Source of the DNA: Chelativorans sp. AA-79
GTDB lineage: Bacteria; Pseudomonadota; Alphaproteobacteria; Rhizobiales; Rhizobiaceae
Direction: 5' to 3'
Assembly: GCF_029457495.1 (NCBI RefSeq)
Contig: NZ_CP120361.1
Coordinates: forward strand, 2,434,001 to 2,498,000
Length of the DNA stretch: 64,000 nt
Shown here in pieces: positions 7,921 to 15,674 of the stretch. Under the pieces are notes generated by a model. That model was not told the DNA's origin and did not search any database. It worked only from the letters and a program-made list of their open reading frames with translations. The position numbers and the translations under genes were made by a program. How positions within the stretch are numbered: the first letter of the stretch is position 1; each line of letters opens with the position of its first letter.

Positions 7921-9067
7921 TCCGGACCTGAAGCGGCTGCTGGACGAAGGCTACTTCGTCCAGCAGCAGGGCGGGTATCTCGTTATGCGCGAGGTGCCGT
8001 ATGTCGATGCGCGCCGGGAGGTGCGCATCGGCACCCTCATCTCCAGCCTCGCGCTGGCCGGAGATCAGACGCGCCCGCCCGACACCCATGTCATCCACTG
8101 GGACGGCGATTTCCCGTGCCACGCCGACGGCAGGCCCATCCAGGGCATCTCGCATGCGGCCGGCGCCTTCGATCTCGGCCACGGCCTGAAGGCGACGCAT
8201 AGCTTCTCCAGCAAGCCGGACGGCGGCTACTCGGACTACCACCACAAGATGACGAGCTACGCGAACATCCTCGCGGGCCCGGCCGCGGTGCTGAAGTCCG
8301 GCGCGACGCCTCGCACCTTCCGCGAGCCGGAAGAGGAGGAGGACAGCGTCTTCAACTATGTCGAGACCGCCTCCGACCGTGTCGGGATCGGCGTCCTGAC
8401 CGAGCGACTCGTCAACGAGCGGGTCGCCATCATCGGCGTCGGCGGGACCGGCGGCTACATCCTGGATTTCGTCGCCAAGACGCCGGTCCGGGAAATCCGG
8501 CTGTTCGACAGCGACGAGTTCCTGACCCATAACGCGTTTCGCGCGCCGGGGGCCCCGAGTCTGGAGGAGCTGCGAGAAGCGCCGAAGAAGGTCGACTATC
8601 TGAAGCGCATCTACAGCCGGATGCATCGGAACATCGTGGCGCACGACGTCGCGCTCGGCGTCGACAACATCCACCTCCTGGACGGCGTCACCTTCGCCTT
8701 CCTGTCCCTCGATGCGGGCGACGCAAAGCGGTTGATCGTGGAGAAGCTCGAGGCGATCGGTGCCGCGTTCGTTGATGTCGGCATGGGTCTCGAGCTCGAC
8801 GAGGGATCGCTCGGCGGCATCCTGCGGGTGACCGCCAGCACGCCGGAGAAGCGGGCTCACGCCCGGCAGCGCATCTCCTTCGTCGGCGGCGGCGCGAAGG
8901 ACATCTACGCCTCCAACATTCAGGTCGCGGATCTCAACGCCTTCAATGCCGTCCTCGCGGTCGTGAAGTGGAAGAAGATCCGCGGCTTCTATCGCGATCT
9001 CGAGTGCGAGCATCACTGCACCTACACCACCGATGGCAACATGCTGATCAACGGGGACCTGGCGTGA
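7895..9067 (+). CDS. E1-like ThiF adenylyltransferase with N-terminal DUF6791 domain
   Basis: 390 residues. The C-terminal half is an E1/ThiF Rossmann domain: GVGGTGGY (181-188) binds ATP, D205 and D207 follow, then THNAFR (211-216) with the N-x-x-R pair, and a C-terminal CEHHC (371-375). The N-terminal ~150 residues match DUF6791, with C75 in DFPCHADG and HKMTSYANILAGPA. C75 is the only cysteine of that domain and the natural candidate if it forms a thioester. Start 7895 is chosen over 7841 because the conserved region starts at MSRALFSRNPDLKRLL and the shorter overlap (26 bp) suits coupling. It should activate the Ubl protein encoded upstream. Whether the N-terminal domain is E2-like is open. 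Confidence 0.85.
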   Translation: MSRALFSRNPDLKRLLDEGYFVQQQGGYLVMREVPYVDARREVRIGTLISSLALAGDQTRPPDTHVIHWDGDFPCHADGRPIQGISHAAGAFDLGHGLKATHSFSSKPDGGYSDYHHKMTSYANILAGPAAVLKSGATPRTFREPEEEEDSVFNYVETASDRVGIGVLTERLVNERVAIIGVGGTGGYILDFVAKTPVREIRLFDSDEFLTHNAFRAPGAPSLEELREAPKKVDYLKRIYSRMHRNIVAHDVALGVDNIHLLDGVTFAFLSLDAGDAKRLIVEKLEAIGAAFVDVGMGLELDEGSLGGILRVTASTPEKRAHARQRISFVGGGAKDIYASNIQVADLNAFNAVLAVVKWKKIRGFYRDLECEHHCTYTTDGNMLINGDLA

Positions 9068-9504
9068 TGCGGCACAAGCGACTCGATCATCGTTTCGTCG
9101 AACACATCCCCGAGCGCCTGGAGCCGGGCGTCCTCTATGTGTCGATGGACTATGCGACATCGGCCCATAGCTGCTGCTGTGGTTGTGGCGAGGAGGTCGT
9201 CGCCCCCTTCACGCCGACGGACTGGAAAATGACGTTCGATGGCGAGACCGTCTCGCTTCGTCCGTCGATCGGCAATTGGACGCTGAAATGCCGGTCACAC
9301 TATGTGATCGACCGCGGCAAGGTGATCGAGGCCGGCCCCTGGAGTGACGAGCAGGTCGAAGCCGAGCGTCGTCGTGATCGCGCTGCCAAAGCGCGCTTCT
9401 ACGGGCAGACGCCAGCGATCGAACCCGCCGTTCAGCCCGCTCCCGTCAAGGCGGCTCCCGGCTTCTGGCGCCGCGCCTGGCGTTGGCTATCTGGCAGATC
9501 GTGA
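9067..9504 (+). CDS. DUF6527 protein, Ubl operon partner
   Basis: 145 residues, starting at TGATG with the E1 stop. The core matches DUF6527: CCCGCGEEVV (36-45), PTDWKMTFDGETVSL and IGNWTLKCRSHY. Cysteines 36-38, 40 and 75 with H78 could form a zinc site of treble-clef type, as suggested for partners in bacterial Ubl operons; an E2- or E3-like role is inference. The C-terminal ~30 residues are proline-rich and end in a basic, aromatic FWRRAWRWLSG that could touch membrane or nucleic acid. A strong hairpin follows directly, so this closes the operon. Confidence 0.8.
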   Translation: MRHKRLDHRFVEHIPERLEPGVLYVSMDYATSAHSCCCGCGEEVVAPFTPTDWKMTFDGETVSLRPSIGNWTLKCRSHYVIDRGKVIEAGPWSDEQVEAERRRDRAAKARFYGQTPAIEPAVQPAPVKAAPGFWRRAWRWLSGRS

Positions 9505-9505
9505 C

Positions 9506-9539
9506 GATAGGCCCGACGGCAACTTGCCGTCGGGCTATC
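9506..9539 (+). terminator. Hairpin ending the Ubl operon
   Basis: GCCCGACGGC (9511-9520) pairs perfectly with GCCGTCGGGC (9526-9535) around AACTT, and the stem continues with GATA/TATC. It follows the DUF6527 stop by a few bases. There is no U-tract, so it may be a weak or Rho-assisted terminator or an RNA-stabilising structure. The rest of the gap to 9778 shows no gene. Confidence 0.6.
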
Positions 9540-9778
9540 CCGCTTCGGAACGCAGCGCAGCCCTAGGAAATCAAGAGCATCTATTCAGGAGCTTACACGG
9601 TCTTCGGCGAAATTCTTGTGCAAGGAAGGACCGACACACCATATATTGACGTTAGGCATGGGGCGATCTCCTAGCACGTGCGTGCCTCCACCCATGGTGG
9701 TGGGGACATGGGCGGGCTTCTTGCGACCTCCTCCGGTGCCTGGCGAGGACGGATAGGCATCGAGAAGGAGCGTGGAGA

Positions 9779-10015
9779 ATGGATGCGACCGAATTCAAGC
9801 TCGGCGATCTTGTGCGAGTGAAGTCAGGCGGGCCAATCATGACGGTCGAGCAGGTCGGGAAGACGGCCATGCTGGAGGAGGATGCCGTCTGGTGTGTCTG
9901 GTTCGAGAAGGTGGGCAACAAGCAGGTCGCGCGGAAAGACACGTTCGCGCCGTTCGTGCTGGAGAAGGCTGAGAAGCCGCGAGCCGCGTTCTCCGTCGGC
10001 GTCGTTCGGGCGTAG
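9779..10015 (+). CDS. DUF2158 (YodC-like) small protein
   Basis: 78 residues. GDLVRVKSGGPIMTVEQVG and VWCVWFE are the signature of the DUF2158/YodC family, a small beta-barrel protein of unknown function. AAGGAG at 9765-9770, eight bases before the ATG, is a good ribosome site. The caspase-helicase gene starts 11 bases after the stop, so both are likely translated from one message. It might be a small partner or regulator of that fusion protein. Confidence 0.8.
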   Translation: MDATEFKLGDLVRVKSGGPIMTVEQVGKTAMLEEDAVWCVWFEKVGNKQVARKDTFAPFVLEKAEKPRAAFSVGVVRA

Positions 10016-10026
10016 CGTGGTGCCTC

Positions 10027-13000
10027 ATGCCGTTTCGTGGCCTGTTCATCGGCATCGACCGTTATAGCTCGACCGGCATTGATGAGCTGACCTGCGCGCG
10101 TCGCGACGCGACCGCGCTGGAGGCGCTGTTCTTCGACACGCTGGGCGGCAGCACGGTCTTGCTGGCAGATGCGGAGGCCACGCGGCATCGTATTGAGGAC
10201 GCATTTGCCGACCTAGCCGGCTGCGGCTCCGAGGATACGGTGGTGATCGCGTTCTCCGGCCATGGGTCGGAGACGCATGAGCTAGTCACCCATGACGCGA
10301 ACCCAGATGATCTCGCCGGCTCCGCGATCCCGCTCGAGCTGTTGCAGGAATGGTTCTCGCGGATACCGGCGAGGCGCCTGATCCTGTTCCTCGACTGTTG
10401 TTTTTCCGGCGGCATTGGCGCGAAGGTTCTGCACGTCGATGCGAAGCCGCGCAGCCTTTTGTCCGCCGAAGCGCGCCTAGCTCAGCTTGGCGGCGCTGGC
10501 CGGATCATCTTCACCGCCTCCGCGGCGACCGAGCCCGCCTATGAGCACCGCCGGTTCGGGCACGGCTTTCTGACCCACTTTCTGCTGGAGGCGCTATGTG
10601 GCGCCGAGGAAGTCGTGAGCGGCGGCAAGCTCTCGCTCTACCGCCTCCTTGAGCATGTCACGAGCCGCGTCAGGGCGGCCGCGCTGCAGGGCGGCAAAGA
10701 GCAGAACCCGACCATGCGCGGGAGCATCGACGGCGATGTCGCGTGGCCCGTGTTCGTGCCGGGCGCGAAGTATCGGGCGGCCTTCCCGGCGCGTCTGCCT
10801 GCCAAGGTGACGTCCGATCTTGCGAGCCTCTCGTCGGCCGGTTTCCCCGACGCGCTTGTCACCGCCTGGGCTGGAGCGATCCCATCCTTAAATGCGCTTC
10901 AGATCGCCGCCATCACCGACTTCGGCGTGCTGGACGGCGAGAACTTGGTGGTGTCGGCTCCGACATCCTCGGGCAAAACGATGGTGGGCGAGCTCGCGGC
11001 GCTCCGGAACGTGCTGGATCGCAAACGGGCTTTGTTTCTGTTGCCGCTCAAGGCTCTTGTGGCGGACAAGCGGCGGCACTTCGAGAGCGTCTATGGCGGT
11101 TTCGGGGTCCGCACAGTGGAAGCGACGGGCGAGACGGACGACATCACGCCTCTGTTGCGGGGCCAATACGATGTCGGCCTCCTGACCTATGAGAAGTTCG
11201 CTGCGATCGCGCTGACATTCCCTCATGTGTTGGCGCAGGTCGGCGTGATCGTGATCGATGAAGCGCAGATGATTGCCGACCGTGGCCGCGGCGCGAATCT
11301 GGAATTCATTCTGGCGCTCATCCGGATGCGCCGGCGTGAGGGGATCGAGCCCCAACTGATCGCGCTTTCGGCGGTCATCGGGGACACGAACGGGCTTGAG
11401 CAATGGCTCGGAGCGCGGCTTTTGCGGCGCACGGAGCGGCCCGTTCCGCTTGAGGAGGGCTTGTTGCTCGGCACCGGGCATTTTCGCTTCCTTGACCCGG
11501 AGAATGGCAATGAGCGGGTGGAGGGGCCGCTCGTTCGGCGTCTTGTTGGCGGCAAAGGATCGAGCCAGGATTGGATCATCCCGCTGGTGCGCACGCTTGT
11601 CGCCGAAGGCCAGCAGGTGATCGTGTTTCGCGAAACCAAGGGCGAAGCCCGCGGCTGCGCCAACTATCTCGCGGGGTCGCTCGGATTGCCTCCGGCTGCT
11701 GAGGCGCTGACGCAGATGCCCGGCGGCGATCCCTCGCAGGCCAGCGCCGACTTGCGGAGCGCGCTCGCGCGCGGCGTCGCTTTCCACAACTCGGATCTCG
11801 ACCGCGAAGAGCGACGCGTCATCGAGGAAGAATTTCGTCGTAGCGGCTCGGGCCTGCGCGTCATCGCAGCCACGACGACGCTGGCAATGGGCGTGAACAC
11901 GCCCGCTTCATCGGTCATCATCGCCGGCTTGAATCATCCGGGCGACGAGCCCTATTCGGTGGCCGAATACAAGAACCTCGTCGGCCGCGCAGGAAGGCTC
12001 GGCTTCGCCGAGAAGGGGGCTTCGTATCTGCTGGCGCTCGATCCGCGCGCCGAGCATGATCTGTGGTCGCGCTACGTGACCGCGGAGCCGGAAGACTTAG
12101 GGTCCCGCTTCCTCGACGGTACGACCGACCCGCGCTCCCTGATTATCCGTGTCCTGGTCGCGGCACGACGCGCGGCCGGTGAAGGCGTGCGGAGCGAGGA
12201 GATTGTCGAGTTTCTGGAATCGAGCTTCGGCGCGTTCCAGGCCCGGCGCGCCCACAGCGCGTGGCAGTGGAGCCGGCCGGACCTGCTTTCGGCGCTGGCG
12301 GATTTGGAACGCCACGGCCTAGTTCAGAAGGACGCCACAGGCGCGTATGAGCTAACCAAGCTGGGCCGTCTCGCTGGCGAGAGCGCAGCCGAGGTCGGGT
12401 CTATCGTCGCGCTCGTAGATTGCCTCGGCGCGCTCCAGCCCCAAGACATCAGCGATCCCGTCCTGATTGCCGCAGCCCAAACGACGGTCGAGGTCGATCA
12501 ACTCCTCTTTCCGATCAACCGGAAAAGCACGCAGAAAGAACCCCAGCTATGGCCCAACGAGCTGCGGAGGCAAAATGTGCCGTGGCACGTCCTGAACGCG
12601 CTTCATCGGGGGGCCACAGACGATCATCAGGCGACCCTGCGTGCGAAGAAGGCGGTCGCTTGTCTCTTGTTCGTGTCCGGTCGCGCCATGAGTGAGATCG
12701 AGCGCGTGCTGACGCAGTTCGGCGGGGCGTTTGGCGGCGCCGCCGGCCCGATACGCGCGGTCGCAGCGCGGACTTGCGATCTGATGCCCGTCGCGGCTCG
12801 CGTCGCCGAAATCCTGCACCCGACGCTCGATCTCGGTGACCGTGTGAGACGTCTGGCGATCCGATTGACGTATGGCGTGCCCAGCCCCGCCGTCGACCTC
12901 GCCCAGGTCGCTGGAGCCGATTTGCTGCGGGGCGACTATTGTCGATTGGCCGCCGCGCAGCTCTGTGAGCCCGAACAGATCGACGCCGCAGCCGACGATC

Positions 13001-13131
13001 AAATTCTGGTATGCGTGGACAAGGACCGGCGCAAGCTCGCGCTTGTCCGCGATGCGGCGAAGCGCGTTGCCAAGCGTCGGGCCGAAGCGGTCACGCCGTC
13101 CGTCCCGGTTCTCGAAGCATATGCGCCCTGA
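10027..13131 (+). CDS. Caspase-like peptidase fused to Ski2-like DEAD/DEAH helicase
   Basis: 1034 residues. Residues ~1-240 are a C14 caspase/metacaspase-like peptidase: MPFRGLFIGIDRY at the start, H79 in AFSGHGSE and C125 in FLDCCFSGG form the catalytic pair. Residues ~285-1000 are a superfamily 2 helicase of the Ski2/Hel308 kind: Walker A APTSSGKT (311-318), DEAQ (411-414) and a motif VI-like KNLVGRAGR (649-657), followed by a winged-helix-like region. Such a fusion suggests that nucleic acid binding or unwinding gates a protease. It lies directly after the Ubl operon and DUF2158 gene. All catalytic motifs look intact. No signal peptide or membrane segment is seen, so it is cytosolic. Substrate and trigger are unknown. 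Confidence 0.85.
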   Translation: MPFRGLFIGIDRYSSTGIDELTCARRDATALEALFFDTLGGSTVLLADAEATRHRIEDAFADLAGCGSEDTVVIAFSGHGSETHELVTHDANPDDLAGSAIPLELLQEWFSRIPARRLILFLDCCFSGGIGAKVLHVDAKPRSLLSAEARLAQLGGAGRIIFTASAATEPAYEHRRFGHGFLTHFLLEALCGAEEVVSGGKLSLYRLLEHVTSRVRAAALQGGKEQNPTMRGSIDGDVAWPVFVPGAKYRAAFPARLPAKVTSDLASLSSAGFPDALVTAWAGAIPSLNALQIAAITDFGVLDGENLVVSAPTSSGKTMVGELAALRNVLDRKRALFLLPLKALVADKRRHFESVYGGFGVRTVEATGETDDITPLLRGQYDVGLLTYEKFAAIALTFPHVLAQVGVIVIDEAQMIADRGRGANLEFILALIRMRRREGIEPQLIALSAVIGDTNGLEQWLGARLLRRTERPVPLEEGLLLGTGHFRFLDPENGNERVEGPLVRRLVGGKGSSQDWIIPLVRTLVAEGQQVIVFRETKGEARGCANYLAGSLGLPPAAEALTQMPGGDPSQASADLRSALARGVAFHNSDLDREERRVIEEEFRRSGSGLRVIAATTTLAMGVNTPASSVIIAGLNHPGDEPYSVAEYKNLVGRAGRLGFAEKGASYLLALDPRAEHDLWSRYVTAEPEDLGSRFLDGTTDPRSLIIRVLVAARRAAGEGVRSEEIVEFLESSFGAFQARRAHSAWQWSRPDLLSALADLERHGLVQKDATGAYELTKLGRLAGESAAEVGSIVALVDCLGALQPQDISDPVLIAAAQTTVEVDQLLFPINRKSTQKEPQLWPNELRRQNVPWHVLNALHRGATDDHQATLRAKKAVACLLFVSGRAMSEIERVLTQFGGAFGGAAGPIRAVAARTCDLMPVAARVAEILHPTLDLGDRVRRLAIRLTYGVPSPAVDLAQVAGADLLRGDYCRLAAAQLCEPEQIDAAADDQILVCVDKDRRKLALVRDAAKRVAKRRAEAVTPSVPVLEAYAP

Positions 13132-13163
13132 ATCGCGCGCAATGACCGCCTGAGGCGACCGCG

Positions 13164-13576
13164 TCAGAAGCCCCCCTCCGCGAGACCGTCCTGCCGCAAC
13201 AGGTCTCCGATGCTGGTGGAGCCGATCCGGCAGCGCGCGATAACGCGATCGAATGAGACGACGCGGCCGCTGCGGCCGCGCTCCATGTGATCTCGCGATG
13301 TAAGGCTATGCGCTCAAGCGCCGCTTTGGCCGCTGCGCCGCCGGGTTGGTGAAGCTCAGGCGCGTCGAAATCGGCGAGGCGAACCTCGATCCACTCGTCG
13401 GGATCGGCCGTCCTGCCGACGCACAGGCCGTCGCCGTCGCCAACGTATTGGACCGTGCCGGAGAACCGCACACCGGGTTGAGCTGGCAGAGGCGCTTTGC
13501 ACGGATCTGCAAACGCGGGCGCGACCGAGCAGAAGAAGACAAGCACGCCGGCAAGAAGGAGAGACCGGCGGCTCAT
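13164..13576 (-). pseudogene. Frameshifted secreted thermonuclease-like (SNase) gene
   Basis: The reading frame starts at 13576, overlapping the integrase stop (ATGA), with a signal peptide (MSRRSLLLAGVLVFFCSVAP, cleavage near AFA) and an SNase-type core: VGDGDGLCVG, WIEVRLADFDAPEL, PGG..AK.AL. After REIT near 13,284 this frame turns into low-complexity sequence, while another frame continues the family sequence (RVVSFDRVIARCRIG, SIGDLLRQDGLAEGGF) and stops at 13164. A one-base deletion explains this. As it stands the protein would lack a native C-terminus. A sequencing error cannot be excluded. Confidence 0.65.
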
Positions 13577-14826
13577 GCGGCAGCCTTCAACGTGCTGTTG
13601 CCCTTCTTCTTTTTCAGGAGCGCGCGGACGAACTTGTCCCAGCGCGCCATGCCGGCGCGCTTCTCGGGCATGTAGTTCCAGCGATCGTAGTTCTTGGAGC
13701 TGACGTCCTGCAGCGCGTGGTTCTGGAGGCGGTCCCGGATCTCTTTTGGCACCCCCGCCTTGCCGGCGAGCGTCTTGAACGTCCGCCGCAGGTCGCGGTT
13801 GGTCGCGTAGGGGATGACGCCGCGGTCGCGCTGCCGCCAGACGAAGCTGTAGAGCGTGCCGTGGCTGACCGGCTTCGACGGATCCTTCGCCGAAGGAAAG
13901 TACCAACCGAATTCGTTGGGCTTGATCGACTCGATAAGCTCGGCTGCGAGGGATGGGACCGGGACGGCGTGCGCTTGAAGGTTCTTGGTCTTCGACCAGT
14001 CGATGATCCGCTCGGCCGCGTCCCACTGATCGACATGCAGCCTAGCGATCTCCTCGACGCGCTGGCCAGTCAGCATGATGAGCTGCACGGCGCGCGGATA
14101 CGACGGATGGACGGGAGTGTCAGGGCATTCGAGCCAGCGATAGAGCTGAACGAATTCATCCTCGCTGAGCCAGCGCGTGCCCTGTACCTTAGGTTCGGTC
14201 GGGATGTCCGAGGCCGGGTTGAAGGGAATCCGAAAGCGACGAGGGGAGGTGTTGCGATAGTCGTTGTCCGACTTCATCCCCCAGCTAAAGGCAGCATGGA
14301 TATACGACCGCACGTGATCAGCCATCGATCGAGCACCGCGCTCATAGATCGGTCGGATCAGTTCCACGATCTCTTCGGCCTCGATCTCGCGGGCAAGTCG
14401 ATTACGTCCAAGCGTGTCGGCAATCTTGTTGAGGCCTTTCTCCGTCTCCTTCCACGAGGGCTTGCCGGCGGCCTTCAACGACCCGACGTAGCCTTCGAAC
14501 AGATCGGCGACGGTCCCCGGTCGAGTGTCGGTCGCTATCTTGATGCTGCGACCTTTCTGGATCACGTCAGCGAAGTCGCGTTTGAAAATTTCCCGCGCTT
14601 GAGCGAGTGACATCGAGGGATACGAGCCGAGCTTCTTCTTCGACCGTTTCCCATCCCGCCACTGCTGCGCCATCCAATCGGCCGTAACGCGCTTCGGCAT
14701 AGGCTTCAGCACGAGCACGAGACGGCCAGTGCCCCGACCTTCGCCGTCCGCGAGATTCTCTTGCTTCTGGCTCAGCTCGACGCGCTTTAGCGCATGCCGG
14801 ATTGCGGTGTCGGTCAGGCTTGGCAT
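13573..14826 (-). CDS. int: Tyrosine recombinase (phage-type integrase) of the island
   Basis: 417 residues from MPSLTDTAIRHALKR. The N-terminus has the DUF4102-like arm-binding domain typical of P4-type integrases, and the C-terminal catalytic domain shows R in LTGQRVEEIARL, LRRTF, H in LQNHALQD and the nucleophile Y in SSKNYDRW. Start 14826 is preferred to 14847 because AAGGAGG lies just upstream of it. It stands ~150 bases from the point where radC is cut, as expected for the enzyme that inserted the island. It probably also excises the element; no excisionase gene is seen in the window. Confidence 0.9.
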   Translation of the reverse strand: MPSLTDTAIRHALKRVELSQKQENLADGEGRGTGRLVLVLKPMPKRVTADWMAQQWRDGKRSKKKLGSYPSMSLAQAREIFKRDFADVIQKGRSIKIATDTRPGTVADLFEGYVGSLKAAGKPSWKETEKGLNKIADTLGRNRLAREIEAEEIVELIRPIYERGARSMADHVRSYIHAAFSWGMKSDNDYRNTSPRRFRIPFNPASDIPTEPKVQGTRWLSEDEFVQLYRWLECPDTPVHPSYPRAVQLIMLTGQRVEEIARLHVDQWDAAERIIDWSKTKNLQAHAVPVPSLAAELIESIKPNEFGWYFPSAKDPSKPVSHGTLYSFVWRQRDRGVIPYATNRDLRRTFKTLAGKAGVPKEIRDRLQNHALQDVSSKNYDRWNYMPEKRAGMARWDKFVRALLKKKKGNSTLKAAA

Positions 14827-14979
14827 GGCGTTCCTCCTTGTCCGCAACTGGGATCGGTCGAGGAGAAACGGGGATCGTTTGCTGGGATCGGAAAGCCGTT
14901 TTCAGTCCCTCTAACCGCTCCCAATTTGCCATAGCCGCCGCCTGTACGCAACGTGCAAAAATCAGCTATTTAATTGATG

Positions 14980-15009
14980 ATTCAGCGGTATTCAGCGTGA
15001 TCCAGCGTG
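14980..15009. repeat. Three contiguous 10-bp direct repeats at the island edge
   Basis: ATTCAGCGGT (14980-14989), ATTCAGCGTG (14990-14999) and ATCCAGCGTG (15000-15009) follow each other without a gap, one helical turn apart. They lie between the integrase gene and the broken end of radC and are likely integrase or accessory-factor binding sites next to the crossover point. The stop codon of the truncated radC frame (14992-14994) falls within them. Confidence 0.6.
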
Positions 15010-15642
15010 ACTTTGGAGGGGGGTAGTGGGGTGGTTGTGCACCAGAATAACGGCGCTGGCCGAGAGCTCGAGCGCCCGGCGCACGATCTCGCGCGGATAG
15101 ACCGGCGTATGGTCCACCGTGCCCGTCTGCTGGCATTCGTCCTTGATGAGCGCGTTCTTCTTGTCGAGGAAGAGGATGCGGAACTGTTCGCGGTCCTCAT
15201 AGGCCATGGCCGCACGGCAATAGTCCAGCACCTGGCTCCATGAAGAGAGCACCTGCTTGCCGCGCACCTGGCTTCTCAGCATACGCTGCGTGAGGGCGGC
15301 GACCAGCTTCAGGTCGCGCGCGGCCGCCTCGCCGATGCCCGGCACCTCGCGCAGGCGGCTTTCAGGCGCACCCAGGACTTCGCCGATCGAGCCGAAGCGG
15401 TTGAGCAGTTCCTTCGCCGGCCCCTTGGTGTCGGCGCGCGGAACCGAGCGGAAGAGCACCATTTCGAGAAGCTCGTAATCCGCAAGTGCCTCCACGCCCG
15501 CCTCGTCGAAGCGCTGGCGCAGGCGCTCCCGATGCCCTTCGTAATGCTTCCTGGCGTCTGCTTTACCGGATTTTTCGGAGGTCTTCGGCGCAGGCCGCAA
15601 GGAGCCCTCGCCGAAAAAACCGTGGTCGTCGCCGTCGCTCAT
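14992..15642 (-). pseudogene. radC: RadC (JAMM family), 3' end lost to island insertion
   Basis: The first ~205 residues are normal RadC (HHH region [24 protein letters not shown], then [16 protein letters not shown] and ILVHNHP). After HNHP the expected SGDP..S..D part of the JAMM metal site is replaced by [11 protein letters not shown] and a stop, so about 50 residues including the metal-binding Asp are missing. The change coincides with the edge of the island. RadC is a conserved but non-essential protein of uncertain function. The gene order sfsA-map-radC is the usual one in rhizobia and relatives. Confidence 0.8.
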
Positions 15643-15674
15643 GAAACGCTGCCCCCGCCGCGATCACGAGTGTA

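Larger units (their letters stand above)
1..15040. mobile_element. Genomic island, right-hand part (integrated in radC)
   Basis: The segment carries a tyrosine recombinase at its right edge, accessory defence-type genes all on the plus strand, and ends where radC is interrupted in the middle of its JAMM motif (about 15,028-15,042). Chromosomal housekeeping genes follow without a break. The left end is not in the window: no radC 3' fragment is visible at the start, so the element extends upstream of position 1. The limits are inferred from gene content and the broken radC; a duplicated attachment site could not be checked because the left end is missing. Confidence 0.75.

Noticed and set aside
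9616..9647. A promoter with TTGTGC and TATATT before the DUF2158 gene
   Set aside because: The spacer would be 20 bases; no spacing of 16-18 gives a good pair.
14992..15642. RadC as the JAMM deubiquitinase of the Ubl system
   Set aside because: The JAMM motif is cut off by the island junction and the gene belongs to the sfsA-map-radC chromosome order, so the proximity is coincidental.
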